This document shows positions 13,568 through 25,672 of a DNA stretch of 64,000 nt, one piece after another. Source of the stretch: Macrobrachium rosenbergii (taxonomy: Eukaryota; Arthropoda; Malacostraca; Decapoda; Palaemonidae). The position numbers were made by a program, and so were the translations under genes. The DNA lies in NCBI RefSeq assembly GCF_040412425.1, contig NC_089762.1, positions 21,391,647-21,455,646 on the forward strand, read 5' to 3'. How positions within the stretch are numbered: position 1 is the stretch's first letter; each line of letters begins with the position of its first letter. The notes under the pieces are model-generated. The model made no database searches, was not told the origin of the DNA, and worked only from the letters and a program-made list of their open reading frames with translations.

Positions 13568-14988
13568 CAGGCAGTCTCCGGTTTACGATGCGGGTTCTGT
13601 TCTGGCGCCACATCATAAGCTGAGAATCATCATAAACCGAAATAATCATCTCCCTAAAATTCTTGTGCTGTCATTCCCTCTCTTATTTCAGAGAGTGAGA
13701 GAAAAAAATACTACTCACCCTCCTTTCAGTGTATGCAAAGCCCTTGAGGTACAAGCTTTGTGGCTGGTTAAAATTCCATCCTTCCTGCCAGTAGCGTGTC
13801 ATCAAAGAGAGAGAGAGAGAGTTGTTACAAGTTGTTATTGGCTACTTTCAGTCCCTCCGGCCAAGTGTGTTGCTGTGGAGAGAGGGGATTGCTATGAGCT
13901 CTGTTATTTGTTACTTCTAATCCCTTGAGCCAATATCATGTCATCATGAAGCCTACGTCAAAGCAATAAAAAATTTGTAACACAACCGATGATGGAATTT
14001 TAGTATATTTTTATGTTGATATACAGTAATCCATATTTCATTAAAGGATATATGCAGTAGAGAGAGAGAGAGAGATAGGCAGTTGGCCTTACTTAACTCT
14101 CAAAAGAGTGAAATTATTTGTGAATTATTTGGGGAGAGAGAGAGGTGCTTACATCTGTAAGCAGTTTGTGATTTCACGGGATTTTAATTTGAAATTTTAT
14201 TGATACTTTGCTCTGGTTAGCTTAATATTAATATTTGAAAATTAGTAAGTCATTATTTTATCATGAAAAATGTATTTAGTCATGAAAATAAAATAAAAAT
14301 CAGTAATTAGTGAATATTGCAATGAAAAAATCCGCGAATGTGAGTTTTCTTCCGTCGTATGTGTTGGACTGAGTCGTCTGAAATACCGTCGAGAATTGTA
14401 AGAAAACCTTACTTTTAATCCTTTGGGTGCCTTGAAAACAATGAATCCTGCATTTTTATTGAATTTTTCATAAAAAACCTCCAAATATTGACCATTCTGC
14501 CATTTTGGATACATATTTCTTCCATTCGGATTGGCGCTGTCCGAAATACTGTTGAAAATCATAAGAAAACCTTACTTTTAATCCTTTGGGTGTCTTGAAA
14601 ACAATGTATCCTGCATTTTTATTGAGTTTTTCATAAAAAACCTCTAAATATTGACCATTCTGCCATTTTGGATGCATATTTCTTCCATTTGGATCGGCGT
14701 CGTCCGAAATACTGTTGAAAATTATAAGAAAACCTCACTTTTAATCCTTTGAGTGTCTTGAAAACAATGTATCCTGCATTTTTATTGAGTTTTTCAGCAA
14801 AAAACCTCCAAATATTGACCATTCTGCCATGTTGGAGACATATTTCTTCGTCGGATCTGCGTTGCCAGAGTCGTAAACCTGGAGCATGCGTTGTAACCCA
14901 GGAAATAATTTTTGATGAATATATTTGAAGAGTGTTGAAGACTCAGAACATCGTAAGCCGAGCCTGTCGTAACCCCAGAGACTGCCTG
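13568..14988. mobile_element. TA-flanked inverted-repeat element (CAGGCAGTC family), mariner-type MITE
   Basis: The left terminus CAGGCAGTCTCCGGTTTACG follows TA at 13566-13567. The right terminus ...CCCCAGAGACTGCCTG ends at 14988 and is followed by TA. Inside are GA tracts, AT-rich filler and a 3 x 163-bp tandem array. No transposase frame is evident. At least two more copies with the same termini occur at 24115-24420 and 41388-41639. The TA target duplication and the terminal pattern fit a non-autonomous Tc1/mariner-type element. Confidence 0.75.
14376..14864. repeat. Three tandem 163-bp units inside the MITE
   Basis: Units begin near GTCYGAAATACYGT at 14376, 14539 and 14702, an exact 163-bp period. 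Each contains AACCTTACTTTTAATCCTTT-like text and CATTCTGCCATNTTGGA. Short open frames on the minus strand repeat the same peptide simply because of the tandem array. Confidence 0.9.
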
Positions 14989-15119
14989 TAATAATATATT
15001 TTAGGCACAGTAGTACAGTATTGCTGTATTTGCTCACATTGAATTAGTGTACTATTTATTTCTGTTGCAGTCTGTAATTATTAATCCCAGAAATAGCACT
15101 TTTTCATTTTAAGTCCCCT

Positions 15120-17240
15120 GAGAATTAACTCTCAACTTTCCCTCCTATATCATCCCAACTATTCAGGATTTGTTGTGGGAGGATTTTTTCAAGTTTCCTT
15201 GTGACGGCCCACCTTCCTTTCCTTGATGTGGGTTATTTACTCTCATAACAGATGGTTATTTTCATCTTTATCTGGAAAAGATGATGACTCGAACTGAAAT
15301 GGAATTTGTTGAGAAATCGGTGTACTTGGACCTAAGGGTATTGGTTGAAATGGCCATTTCTCTGGCTGTTGAGAAGGTTGGTTGCTTTCTTGCCTTGCTT
15401 CCACAAGCATTGGTTGTGGTATTTCTTGGGTATCTTGAAGTCTTTAGTATTGGACCTGTGAGACCCATGATTGCGTGTCCCTCTCCTCAAGCTCTTGATG
15501 ACATTTTGTTGTTTCTTTGCATGGCCTGTGGCATTTTGTAATGTGCCCTCTGGCTGCAGTCTGCTTGCCACCCTCAAGTTGCCACAAAATACCTACTGGT
15601 CTCATTCTTGGGTATAGCCCCATTGCCCGAAGGGTCCTGTTGGAATTTTTAATTGTTTTTTAGACACAGAATAGGCTTGGGAAGGGTATTGGCTTTTCTA
15701 CTCCCTATGGTTTATTGGTATTTCTGTCAATTGGCACAGTGTGTTGCCTTGGCAGTCATTCACACCATGCAGTTTAGTTTTATTTTATGGCACGGTCCTC
15801 AGGACCCCAATTTGTGATTCTGCCATTGGACAAAATTTTGCTCAGTTGACAGTAGTTAAAATATTGAAGTAATTCATTAGATTCCAGTCATTTCCACATT
15901 TCTGATGTTCTTGGTGTGTTGTTGTTACAAGCACATATGCTCATCTTCTTGGAGCACTGAGGTGGATTGCTGGAACTTAATTTTTGATAGGTGGCCAGTT
16001 TTTTTTTTTTTTTACTCTTTTGCTCTATCAAGATTGTGGCCTTCCTGTTCTGCACAGCCATCTGTAACTATGCAAAGACGACAACAAGTTTGTCTGCACT
16101 TCAGTGATCTCGTACTTCACTTGTGGTAAGTTACAAAGTATCGGCCGTGCCCTGATTCTTCAAATGTGTTTATGACATTAAAAGCACTCACTATCATCCT
16201 ATCGTTGGTTTCTTTCTTTTTGGGGTGATTCCTCTCCTGAGAGGCTTGGCATGTTTGTAAGGTTTTTACATATTGGGCTACCTTGGTTTTATTCTCTGTA
16301 ACCAAGCTTAAACCAGGGATAGCCTAGATGTCCTCATGCCATTGAATGGTCTCTGACACTTTGTTCTCATTGTTCCTCTTCTGACTTGTTTTTAAAGAGA
16401 TTATCTGGGGCAACCTCTTGCATTTTTGCTAGGTCATGGCATATCCTTGAGCCCCAGTTATTAGGCATACCCCAGAGAGGATGGTTCACCTTGAAAACTA
16501 CAGTGGCTGGTGCATCAATGATACAGCTCCTCTCTCCTCTGCTTTTTACTTTTTGTGGTTTGTGTGAGGGACAGGTGTTGTTCCACAACTTCAGTGGGCC
16601 TGCGAGTTGCTTCTCGGTGGCAGCTATCACAGCCTCATTATGCTTTTACAGCTACTGTTGAACTCTGTCATGGCAATTTGGTAGGTATTCTTTTGCTGAT
16701 GGAGCTTCTCATCCCATGTGACAGATTTCATTTTGGCTCTTAGCTGGACTGGAGTTTTTGGGCTAAGAATCTCATACAATAAAGTCTCATTCTTGCTCTA
16801 CTTGGCTTTAGATGTCTTTGCCCCATCCTCATGAGTAGGGTGCTCTCAAGTCATGCTAGCAGCAGTTTGTATCTTTCCACCAGCTCTCATGCTTTTGTTT
16901 GACTAGTCTCTGTATCTTTCCACCAGCTCTCATGCTTTTGTTTGACTAGTCTCTCAAGCCACTGAAATCATATTTTATCAAAATGCTCGGGAGCCTTTCG
17001 CCTGACTTGATCGGCGCCCTCCTCTTTTCTGGTGTTATACTTTATTAGGAAGTGTGGTTTTAATGAAATATCTGCATTTATGCCTCAGGTGCCTATTATG
17101 CATACCACCGGGGGGTTGTGTCTTGTTACATTCGTTGCGTATAGAAGCTATCTGGATTTCAAAGGTCATCATTGGCTCCATTCTGCCTTCTACAAAAGTT
17201 GGACTTTTTGGTACCATCATCATCTGTTCTTTTGAAGGGC
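15120..17240 (-). pseudogene. Degenerate minus-strand coding remnant of an unidentified element
   Basis: The plus strand is T-rich here and the minus strand reads as broken but protein-like text over about 2 kb. Recognisable stretches are about 17223-17035 (ends RHKCRYFIKTTLPNKV), 16800-16370 (VTWDEKLHQQKNTYQIAMTE, then CIIDAPATVVFKVNHPLWGM) and 15600-15270 (first Cys/His-containing, KCHRPCKETTKCHQEL, then Gln/Pro-rich in another frame). Stops and frame changes interrupt it throughout. I do not recognise the family. The Gln/Pro-rich end next to a Cys/His stretch could be gag-like, or this could be an old DNA-transposon protein. Function is not assigned. Confidence 0.35.
16868..16953. repeat. 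43-bp tandem duplication
   Basis: Two identical adjacent 43-bp copies starting TGTATCTTTCCACCAGCTCT at 16868 and 16911. Perfect identity points to a recent slippage event inside otherwise decayed sequence. Confidence 0.95.
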
Positions 17241-17737
17241 TTATCCTCCCTCTTCAGTTTCAATTCAGGCTAATTATGAGTAATGTGTTTCATATAACAA
17301 TAGGAAATTTAAAACTAAAAGTTTTTATACAAACAGACCATTGGAGATTGCAAATCCACACCTGACATGTGTCAGGGGTAGGGGTAAAAAAACTTATTAG
17401 TACTACTGCTCCCATATGGTGTTTACAAACATGATAATCTGTTTTCCATACATCTCCACTGCCTTCCTTAAAATGTAAACATTTTACAAATTTCTTTGGA
17501 GAATATAGTATCAAGTTTATTCATGCCTTGACTGATATTCATATTATGGCCATAACTTGCATTTATAAGGTTAGATGCAATTATGTTCCTTTCCAGTGAT
17601 TACTAGAATACGCTATCGTTTTTCCCCTTCTCAGCTGATAGCATGATTGTTCTCACTAACATGTACAAAAATTCCACTGTTCACATGTGCTTATCTCACA
17701 TTTTTTATTGTTCTATAATACATATATTCATATAGAT

Positions 17738-17801
17738 ATATGTGTATACATATATATATATATATACATATATATGTATATATATATTATATATATATAA
17801 A

Positions 17802-17880
<79 letters not shown>
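17738..17880. repeat. (TA)n microsatellite with interruptions
   Basis: About 140 bp of TA/TATG-type repeat; the longest pure run is about 17803-17876. Confidence 0.97.
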
Positions 17881-20800
17881 GTACAGGGATGTAAGTCTAG
17901 TAGAATAACTTAGGAAAGGTTGCCATTGTAAACACATTTACTTAAAAAAATCTACTTTATTTAACAATAGCAAGAAAAATGAGAAAACGGTAAAGATGGC
18001 TGTAACCAATTGGAGTCATTTACAATTTATGTTTAAGGGTAATTTATACAGCCTTGATCTGACGAACTAAAGTGGAATCCAGCCACGAATAGCATATTTC
18101 CTGTAAGAGAAAATGCCTGAATTAGTAATGTATCTAGTATGCACATGATCCCTAACACATTAACTGAATTAATTAGGTCATTGTGTTATGGATGCTGTAG
18201 ATACTAGGCGATGAGTTTGCACAATCGGTCTCAAGTCACGTGTTACACAAAATGGCAGTACCGCGGTTGTTCACTAATTTTACAAATTAGTAGAATTTCA
18301 ATTACCAGTATGATAAAGCATTAGGGGTTCAGGTAAGGATTGTCATTCCCTTGTGGTCTGCCAGTTACAAGGGAGGATTTGATTCTGGATGAGGATTTGA
18401 TTGGATGGTTAGAGGGAAAGGATTCGTGAAGAAGAAAGGTTTGTTGGAAATGAGGGACTTCCAAACAGTTGTTCACCGAAATCATTTGGATCATTGAGAG
18501 GTGCTCCTTTGAAAAGGACAATCTGTTCTTGAAGCTGACTGCTGGCCACGCGGGATTTGGCTTCAGTTACGGTGATGCTAAGTAGTCCCTTCCTTGATCC
18601 CACACTTGGGGATAGGGCTTGAGAGGGAAGGCAAGAGGGCAGACTTGCACACATCCGTTTATTCTTGAGTCTGGCAGAGTAATGTTGAGCCTCTCTAGGC
18701 TGGTTTGTGTTGGAGGCTGCCCAACCCCTGTGGTAGGCAGAGCTTGCTGGGAGTTTGTGCTCGGGCACCATGCCATCTGGTTTGGCTGCCGTTGACCTGC
18801 TAGTAGGCGAAGCTAATTTGCCCTGCCGTTAACTAGGGACTGCGTGTAATCAGTATGGTAGAAGGCTTCTATTTATAACATTTCCCCTGTTTTAGCAGAG
18901 ATTTCATCCTTGAATGGGACGGAAGCTCTGCAAGTGAGGGGTGGAGTCAAATAACACAGTGCCCCTACCTTGAGCCTCACCATGACGATGCAGTTTTGAA
19001 ATTTTATGAATTTTATAAATTTGCACTACTGCTAGGTAGGAGTGGCAACAGTGACTTGAGTGTATGGATGAAATTTTCAGGAATGAAATTCCTACAGGAG
19101 AAACTTTTGACTTGACCTGCAAAAATCTGACATCCATGGCAAGTCTAGGGAGGTACTGGAACTCCTTAAGTCCTCTGCTGCAGGCATTTAAAGAGAGGTA
19201 TTGGAGAATTTTGTAGTACCTGTAGAGGGGTCAGTCTTAGTAGTAATACCCTAAGCCAGCTGAGGCAAGAAAATATCGTCGAAACTTTCTGTGGATGCAT
19301 AAGTCCCCACTGCCAACTCTCAGAGCAAATTTGACCCTGACCCTTTTGGATTCCATAAAAAGAAGACAAGTATTGCTGCTGACCACATTTAACTGATAAG
19401 TCAGTCACTAGTCAAAGACGGCAAAGAAGACTGTTGGTGGCTTGAGGAAGCCAAAGCAAAAGCATACTCACTTCTGGCCGTGACCTAATGAACCCAGTAC
19501 TCATTTGTTTGTCTTCCCATCCCAAAGTCTAGGTGGTAAAAATCATGGGGAGGTGTGGGCACTAATATACTTTTTGCAGCTGGCTCTGGGGGTCAGCCAT
19601 CAGTTGAGATAAGGAAAAAAAAAGTATTATGCATATAGGATCCTATTGGTTTAAGCAATCGATGTGACTTCTCAACTGGAAGCCATCTGAAGCTGTAGGA
19701 AAGGAAATTGGAAGAAGGGCAGAACTGCCATGTCAGGAGAGTCCAAGAATATTGAGCACACCTGTCATGGTCTGGCTGACAAAGGTGCTTGATCATGGGA
19801 TGAGGAGGGACCTAAACCTTTGAAGCTAGAGTCAGCACTTCATATGAAGCAAACTGACACGGAGGATGGTAATGGGTCCAGTTTACTTGAAACAGCAGGC
19901 CCAGTGATCATTGCTGGACCAGTGGAACTCACAGGTAAGAGGACATCAAAGAACTCATCTTTGAGTTGACAAAAGTAATAAGGACCCTTGTAAACTGATG
20001 ACTATACCAGTACCACAGTTCCAAAACAGAGAATATGCAGATGAAGAAATGTGTTGGAAGAAGCTAGAGATCACGTTTCATCTTAATATCCCTGGAATGA
20101 GGACAAGCCAACAGAAGAACCCTGATGACTCCAAAGAAACTCCTTGGCACACCTCACAACAAAGAGGTCACATTGCTGCTGAGGAATAGTCTCTTCACTG
20201 AGGTGACTAAATAGGGAACACCAGCAAATAGATGAGACTGCAAAGGAGAATCAGGATCGAGAAAAACAAGGCAACCTTCATAGGTAGTATCTCCAGAATC
20301 AAGGCTTTGAGCAGAGAGACCCCCAGTTTTCAAAAACCTCAAAGAATGACTGGTACCTGGAGAGGGCAAAGGGCACCCTTCAACTCCTTGTAAAAAGAAA
20401 ATCAGTAAACACAAGGCGTCAAGGTGCAAAGCCTCTATTTTTCTAGGGAGAAAGCTCACGATTGTTTAGGAGCCAGGGCAGACTGCTTCTGGAGCATTGC
20501 CATGCTTCAGTGACATTTACCTGGGGACAAAGAGCCAATAGCCAGAACTGCATAAAAGGATCAAGGTTGGTGCTGATGGGTTGGCTGAGATCACCAAGAC
20601 AGCTGATTTAACAGCAACAGATGCTGCCTACTTGTCGAGGGCACAGTTGGGTTGCATTCATCATAATGCAATAAATAGAAATCCTTACCTATCACGAAGG
20701 GCCCTACCCTTCACCAAAAGAGTGAACAGAAGAGGCGGGCGAGCTGTATCTCCAATGAAAGGCATATGGAAGATAAAAAGGATAGGTAGTATCATGGACC

Positions 20801-21619
20801 CTGAACAAACCAAAGAGCCAGCTTTGCTGAAAAAACATAATCTAGGCTATTTGAAGGCCAACCATGCAAAGATATGAGGTCAGGAGAAGGAACTGTTGGC
20901 CAGCATAATCCAATGTTAGTAAAGTCAGTTGAGATGCAGAGGAACATGCTTGGATAATTGGGAAATGATAAATGATTATCCAAGTCTCCAGGCTAGCCAC
21001 AACTGGCCATACACAGAGTGCTTAAGAATGGACTCAAAGAACTTGCCAGAGGCAAATCAAGACTCTAGGGGACCTAAGCCACGACAATAATATGAGGTGG
21101 AGGCTGCAGGCCCAAACACCAGCCGAGAAGAGAAGCCAGTATTGAAAATACTGCAGACTTGGGACTGTACCTTGAAGAATTAAAAGCTTGTTACCAGGCC
21201 CTTAGGTGTTTGCATGGTGTCCTTCCTTCTGGGGTTTGGGAACTAGTGGAATGCAGTGCCAAAAGGGAATGGGACGGGTTTGAAGGATCAAACACAAGAC
21301 GAAGACAAAGCAAGGGAAACTGCCACTTAGGTACATGGAAGTGAGGAGCTAACACAGACTACTCCTGAAGGAGGGCAGGCATCAATCCAAACAGAGCAAG
21401 GAATATTGAGAATAAATAGTAAAGGAGAATGAGAGCATCTATAGTCCAGACTCAGTAGGAAGAGCTTGATGTCGGAGGAAACCAGCAAAGTCTGAAGGAA
21501 GGGAGGGAGGGAGAACAGCAACAAGATGTGTCCAGTGTGAATTGGGTGGGATTCAGCAGCTGAGGATAAGGTTGCAAGGAAGCCTTTACTGTGGTCTGAG
21601 GACCCTTACCAGCATATGT

Positions 21620-21762
<143 letters not shown>

Positions 21763-21922
21763 AGCGGGCATAACCAGTAGTCAAAACTGTGAAATGCACA
21801 GGGAAGTTGCTACCACAGGCAGGAAATCCTTGGAGCACCTTAGTTGAGCCAGAAACCATTGTTAAAAAGGCTAAAACCTAAGACAGGTGCTGGAAGAGTC
21901 CAAAAAGCCATTAGCCAATACT

Positions 21923-21962
21923 ACTGCCAGCTCTTTTTGAAAGTTCAAAAAGAGCTGGCAGT
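21923..21962. repeat. Perfect 19-bp inverted repeat with 2-nt spacer
   Basis: ACTGCCAGCTCTTTTTGAA (21923-21941), then AG, then the exact reverse complement to 21962. It could form a tight hairpin or cruciform. No element end or promoter was recognised around it. Confidence 0.95.
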
Positions 21963-23039
21963 ATTAAGCATCAGTTGCACAGGAGCAGTTGGAAGAAACC
22001 CTGGGAGGGAAGTAGTTATGACAATGTCTGAATGTAATGATTTGGTCAGGAATACGAGACCCAAGGCCTTGTAAACAGCCCAGCAGCTGCCTACAGTGAT
22101 TGCAACAGACAAACTAATTGGAACATTTGGACAAACTAAAATGACCAGGAATGCAGGGAGAGCTGAGCCATTGGCAACCAAGAACACTTGAATGCCGAAC
22201 CAACGGCAGCTGTGAACACCGTGACGGGAGCTTAGTCACAACTACAGACAGTGGAAGCAAAATGCCAGAAAAATCCCTTGGGAGCACTTATCAGACAAAT
22301 GCTGCTGACATCCCAGATCTGACAAAAAGCAGTACTTTGAACTTGTAAAGCCACTGTCAGGCTGGAAGAACAGTGTCATGCAGTAATGATGCTGAAACTA
22401 AGGCCAGCAATGTCACAGGCACTGGAAGGAAGCACCGAGACTACTAGAATTGTGGTGGCAGCAGCGTCAGCAGCGAAATCATGACATTGGCGTTGGATCC
22501 ATCAGAAGGCAGAAGCCCTGGAGAATGGAGCTCAGCACAGCAACAAACAGAAGCAGCAAAGGAGAGAATATCGAGTTGTCTAGTCTGGGAAGATTGTCAA
22601 TCACAGTCGTGACATTGATAACTTTAACATCAAAATACATCTACAGAAGAAAAAGTTCTACATAGAAGGCAAGCACTATCCCTGTTACAAGGAATGATAA
22701 CAACAAAGAAGAAATGATGGTCTGGAAAGGCTGAGAGATATAAATAAATCATTGTAGATGCTTGTATTCTAATACTTGTATCTAGGGAAAGCCGGTGACT
22801 CGTCTATTCTGCATAGGGAATATTACTGATCACAATCATTATACTGGTTGAGAACAGTCAAGCCTGCTAAAGGGAAAGCAGCAGAGATCTCTACCAAAAA
22901 CACCATGAAGAAAAGCTGCCAGATCCATACCCAAGAGCATAAGTATAATGGAAAAAAGTAAATGGAATTAAGTTAACAAAAGCCCTGGATAAATAGTTTT
23001 TAACCAATAAAAAAGTTCCCAAAGATAAGTGAAAAGTAC

Positions 23040-23740
23040 ATTTTGATGCACCTATCCAATTGAACATCATAGCCCAGTCTTGTCCATCTCGAACTTGCTT
23101 AAAACACTTTTGTTAGCTTACACTGTCTTGGATTCATCATGGATGAATGTATGATGTGGCATACACTTCTCAGCAAGTTTGTTTTGTTGGCATTCTGTAT
23201 TTGCCATGACAAATATTTTCCATCTACTATTATCTAATGCAGCTCTCCTTAAATACCTCCCCAGCTTCTTGATTGGAAATTGCTGTTTCACTGCTGAAGC
23301 TTCACATTATAAAAATTATGTTGCCTTTTGAAGTGTTGGAACTACCATGACTTTCTGCAATTGAAGCCTATATGTAGGATCATTGGCACACACTTTAAGG
23401 GTTTCAAAAAGACTTCTTGCTGTACCCTGGATCATCAGTGGGTTAAGCAGTATACTCTTTTGTATCTGGTCTTTGATCCATGTAACAAGTAATTGTCCAT
23501 CTCATCAAATGGCCCAGCCATATTCTTCATGATGACTTGATTTTACCAATGCCAAAGGGCTCGCAGCATCACTGATATGGTTATTATCCTTCAAGATGAT
23601 TGGTGGCAAAATTCCCGTGTGATGTTCATTGCAGGCATGCTGCCTTCATGCTTGGCAATTATCTTGAATTTCTCAAAGGTAATTGCTTTCTTCCTCTTCT
23701 CACCTGTTGCAGGAGATGCAGATGGGTGTTTTTTAGACGT
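23040..23740 (-). pseudogene. Tigger/pogo-type (CENP-B-like) transposase fossil
   Basis: Read from about 23740 downward on the minus strand, the translation starts KTSKKHPSASPATGEKRKKA and continues ITFEKFKIIAKHEGSMPAMN. This is the basic tail plus helix-turn-helix (psq-type) N-terminus of Tigger/jerky-like transposases. After a stop and frame changes, MDNYLLHWIKDQIQKSILL and ARSLFETLKVCANDPTYR match the second (CENP-B type) DNA-binding domain, then FKRQHNFYNVK. Further down, ESKTV and KFEMDKTGL are partly recognisable. Several stops and frameshifts and loss of most of the DDE catalytic domain show that it is inactive. Intact relatives cut and paste DNA at TA sites. No terminal inverted repeats were located around it. 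Family assignment rests on remembered motif similarity, without a search. Confidence 0.72.
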
Positions 23741-24114
23741 TTTGGATGCTTAAAAATTTGTAGAATTTGGAGGGTACTATTCAGAATACTATAAATGGTA
23801 GCAACCCAGAACACTTATAGAGTATCAGTAGTGTATCAGCAGTATGTAGCTCTAGTAACAACATGGTAGATTGGGAGATGAGGAGTTCATCTGCTGACTG
23901 GATGCGCAGCATTCACATGAGAGGATTGTACTATGCATTGCTTGCTTGAGGAATAATCAAAATACAGCTCTATCATATGTGTATTATTGCTGTTGCCATC
24001 ATGTTGGAATACAGGCAGTCCATGGTTATTGGTGGCCTCGGTTATCAGCAATCTGGTAACTAGATGTGATGAATTTCATTCATATATTTATATATATGTA
24101 TATATATTTGTATA

Positions 24115-24420
24115 CAGGCAATCCCCAGTTATCCAGGGGGTTCCGTTCAGAGGGTGTGATGATAACCGAAAATCAGTGATTTTCGGCACTTTTTTGGCAG
24201 TTTTCGGTGGCTTATCTGTGCCGATTTTTAGTGACTGGAACCTCTGTTAGGTATGTATCAGCGCCAACACCCAATTATCAGCACCAGTAAGTAGAAATTG
24301 GTGATTTTCGGTGCCAAAATTGCCGATTTTCGGTGCCAAAAATTGCCGATTTTCGTCGCTAGCAAGCCCCATAAAACCGGATCGCCATTAATCGAGCCTG
24401 CCGTTAACCGTGGACTGCCT
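24115..24420. mobile_element. Short CAGGCARTC-family MITE (~306 bp)
   Basis: TA precedes CAGGCAATCCCCAGTTATCC at 24115. The right end CCGTTAACCGTGGACTGCCT stops at 24420 and is followed by ATATA. The interior repeats GATTTTCGGTGCCAAAATTG-like motifs. A partial sister terminus CAGGCAGTCCATGGTTATTG lies just upstream at about 24014-24060, so two copies abut. Confidence 0.72.
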
Positions 24421-24583
24421 ATATATACATGTGTGTATATTATACATACATACACACATATACAGAATGAAGGAAATCAATGGTAGAATTGAAGTTATGC
24501 TGGTGAGGAATTGTAAAGCTGCTTGCCTAGGGAAACTGCTAGAAATGTCACACTGTATTTCAAGAACATCACAGAAGTGCATA

Positions 24584-24977
24584 GCCAGCCCTCCGTATTC
24601 ATGGGGGATGCATACCAGACTTCCCAAGAATAGTTAAAATCCACGAATAGTTAACAACCCCCTTTTAAAAATGTTTCTAACTGCCTATCTTGAAAGTTAA
24701 AATACCAAATGGATAATTTAAAGTATCATCGTACATCAAATGTACCTTAAATTATTATCCTATTAATGTATTAGTCTTTGAAATTATATTATTAATATAA
24801 TTTCAAAGTCATCTTAAACATTTTACCCTTAAAAATATATATGTATGTACTACTTACCCTTCCAGCCAATAATAGAGAGAGAGAGAGAGAGAGAGTATAT
24901 CTTCTTTCTGTCAGCCACTCTCCCTTTCTATCTGTCTATCTACCTGTCTGTCTATCTCTCCATCCCTCACATTCCTT

Positions 24978-25046
<69 letters not shown>

Positions 25047-25368
25047 TATCCTTCATAAGGTATTTGACCACAAAGTGGCATCATATATTTGACCACTGAG
25101 TGGCAACGTCATCTACCCTTGCAGTCAGTATGTCAAGATATTTGACATATTTGACTGGTTACACCCCCCTTGCTCCAATTCTTTAGGAAAAAGATGAGGG
25201 AAGAATTTATATGGAACTAAAATCGGCTTAATTCACTATGTTTTCTTTATATTAATATTAGTATATTTGAAAATTAGTAATATTAATATCTGAAAATTAG
25301 TAAATCATTTATTTATCATACAAAAATAAACATACATATTACATATGCATAAAAATCTGCTTATCTCA

Positions 25369-25413
<45 letters not shown>

Positions 25414-25672
25414 ATTATTTTTATTAATGTTATTTAATCTTATTAAACTTAATATTTGAAAATTAGTAGTGTAAATCATTATTTTATCATAAAATGTATA
25501 GATATATAGGTACAGTACAGTATTTAGTCATGAAAATACAGAATATTGCTCTACAAAAAAATCTGTGAATGGGTGAGTTTTCCTGCAAATAATTTATAGA
25601 TAGTTTCTACTGAAAACTCTGCGTATCATGAGCCTGCAAATCGTTAGCCTGTGAATTGGGGGTGCCCGACTG
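24584..25672. mobile_element. Inverted-repeat element with internal GA tracts
   Basis: The left end CCAGCCCTCCGTATTCATGG is mirrored by the right end GTGAATTGGGGGTGCCCGAC and TG, followed by TA at 25673. The interior carries three (GA)n tracts (about 24873-24895, 24980-25042, 25373-25410), a perfect 33-bp palindrome and text shared with the MITE at 13568-14988 (TTAATATTTGAAAATTAGTA; TATTTAGTCATGAAAATA). No transposase is visible. Probably a non-autonomous mariner-type element. Confidence 0.55.
24776..24808. repeat. Perfect 15-bp inverted repeat, 3-nt loop
   Basis: CTTTGAAATTATATT, ATT, AATATAATTTCAAAG. It lies within the element at 24584-25672. Confidence 0.93.

Noticed and set aside
20581..20877. 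98-codon plus-strand open frame in the purine-rich block
   Set aside because: No recognisable domain, no neighbouring exon signals; length is within chance in a region with few stops.
24841..25099. Arg-Glu repeat frames, also at 55679-56005 and 57926-58159
   Set aside because: Translation of (GA)n/(CT)n tracts.
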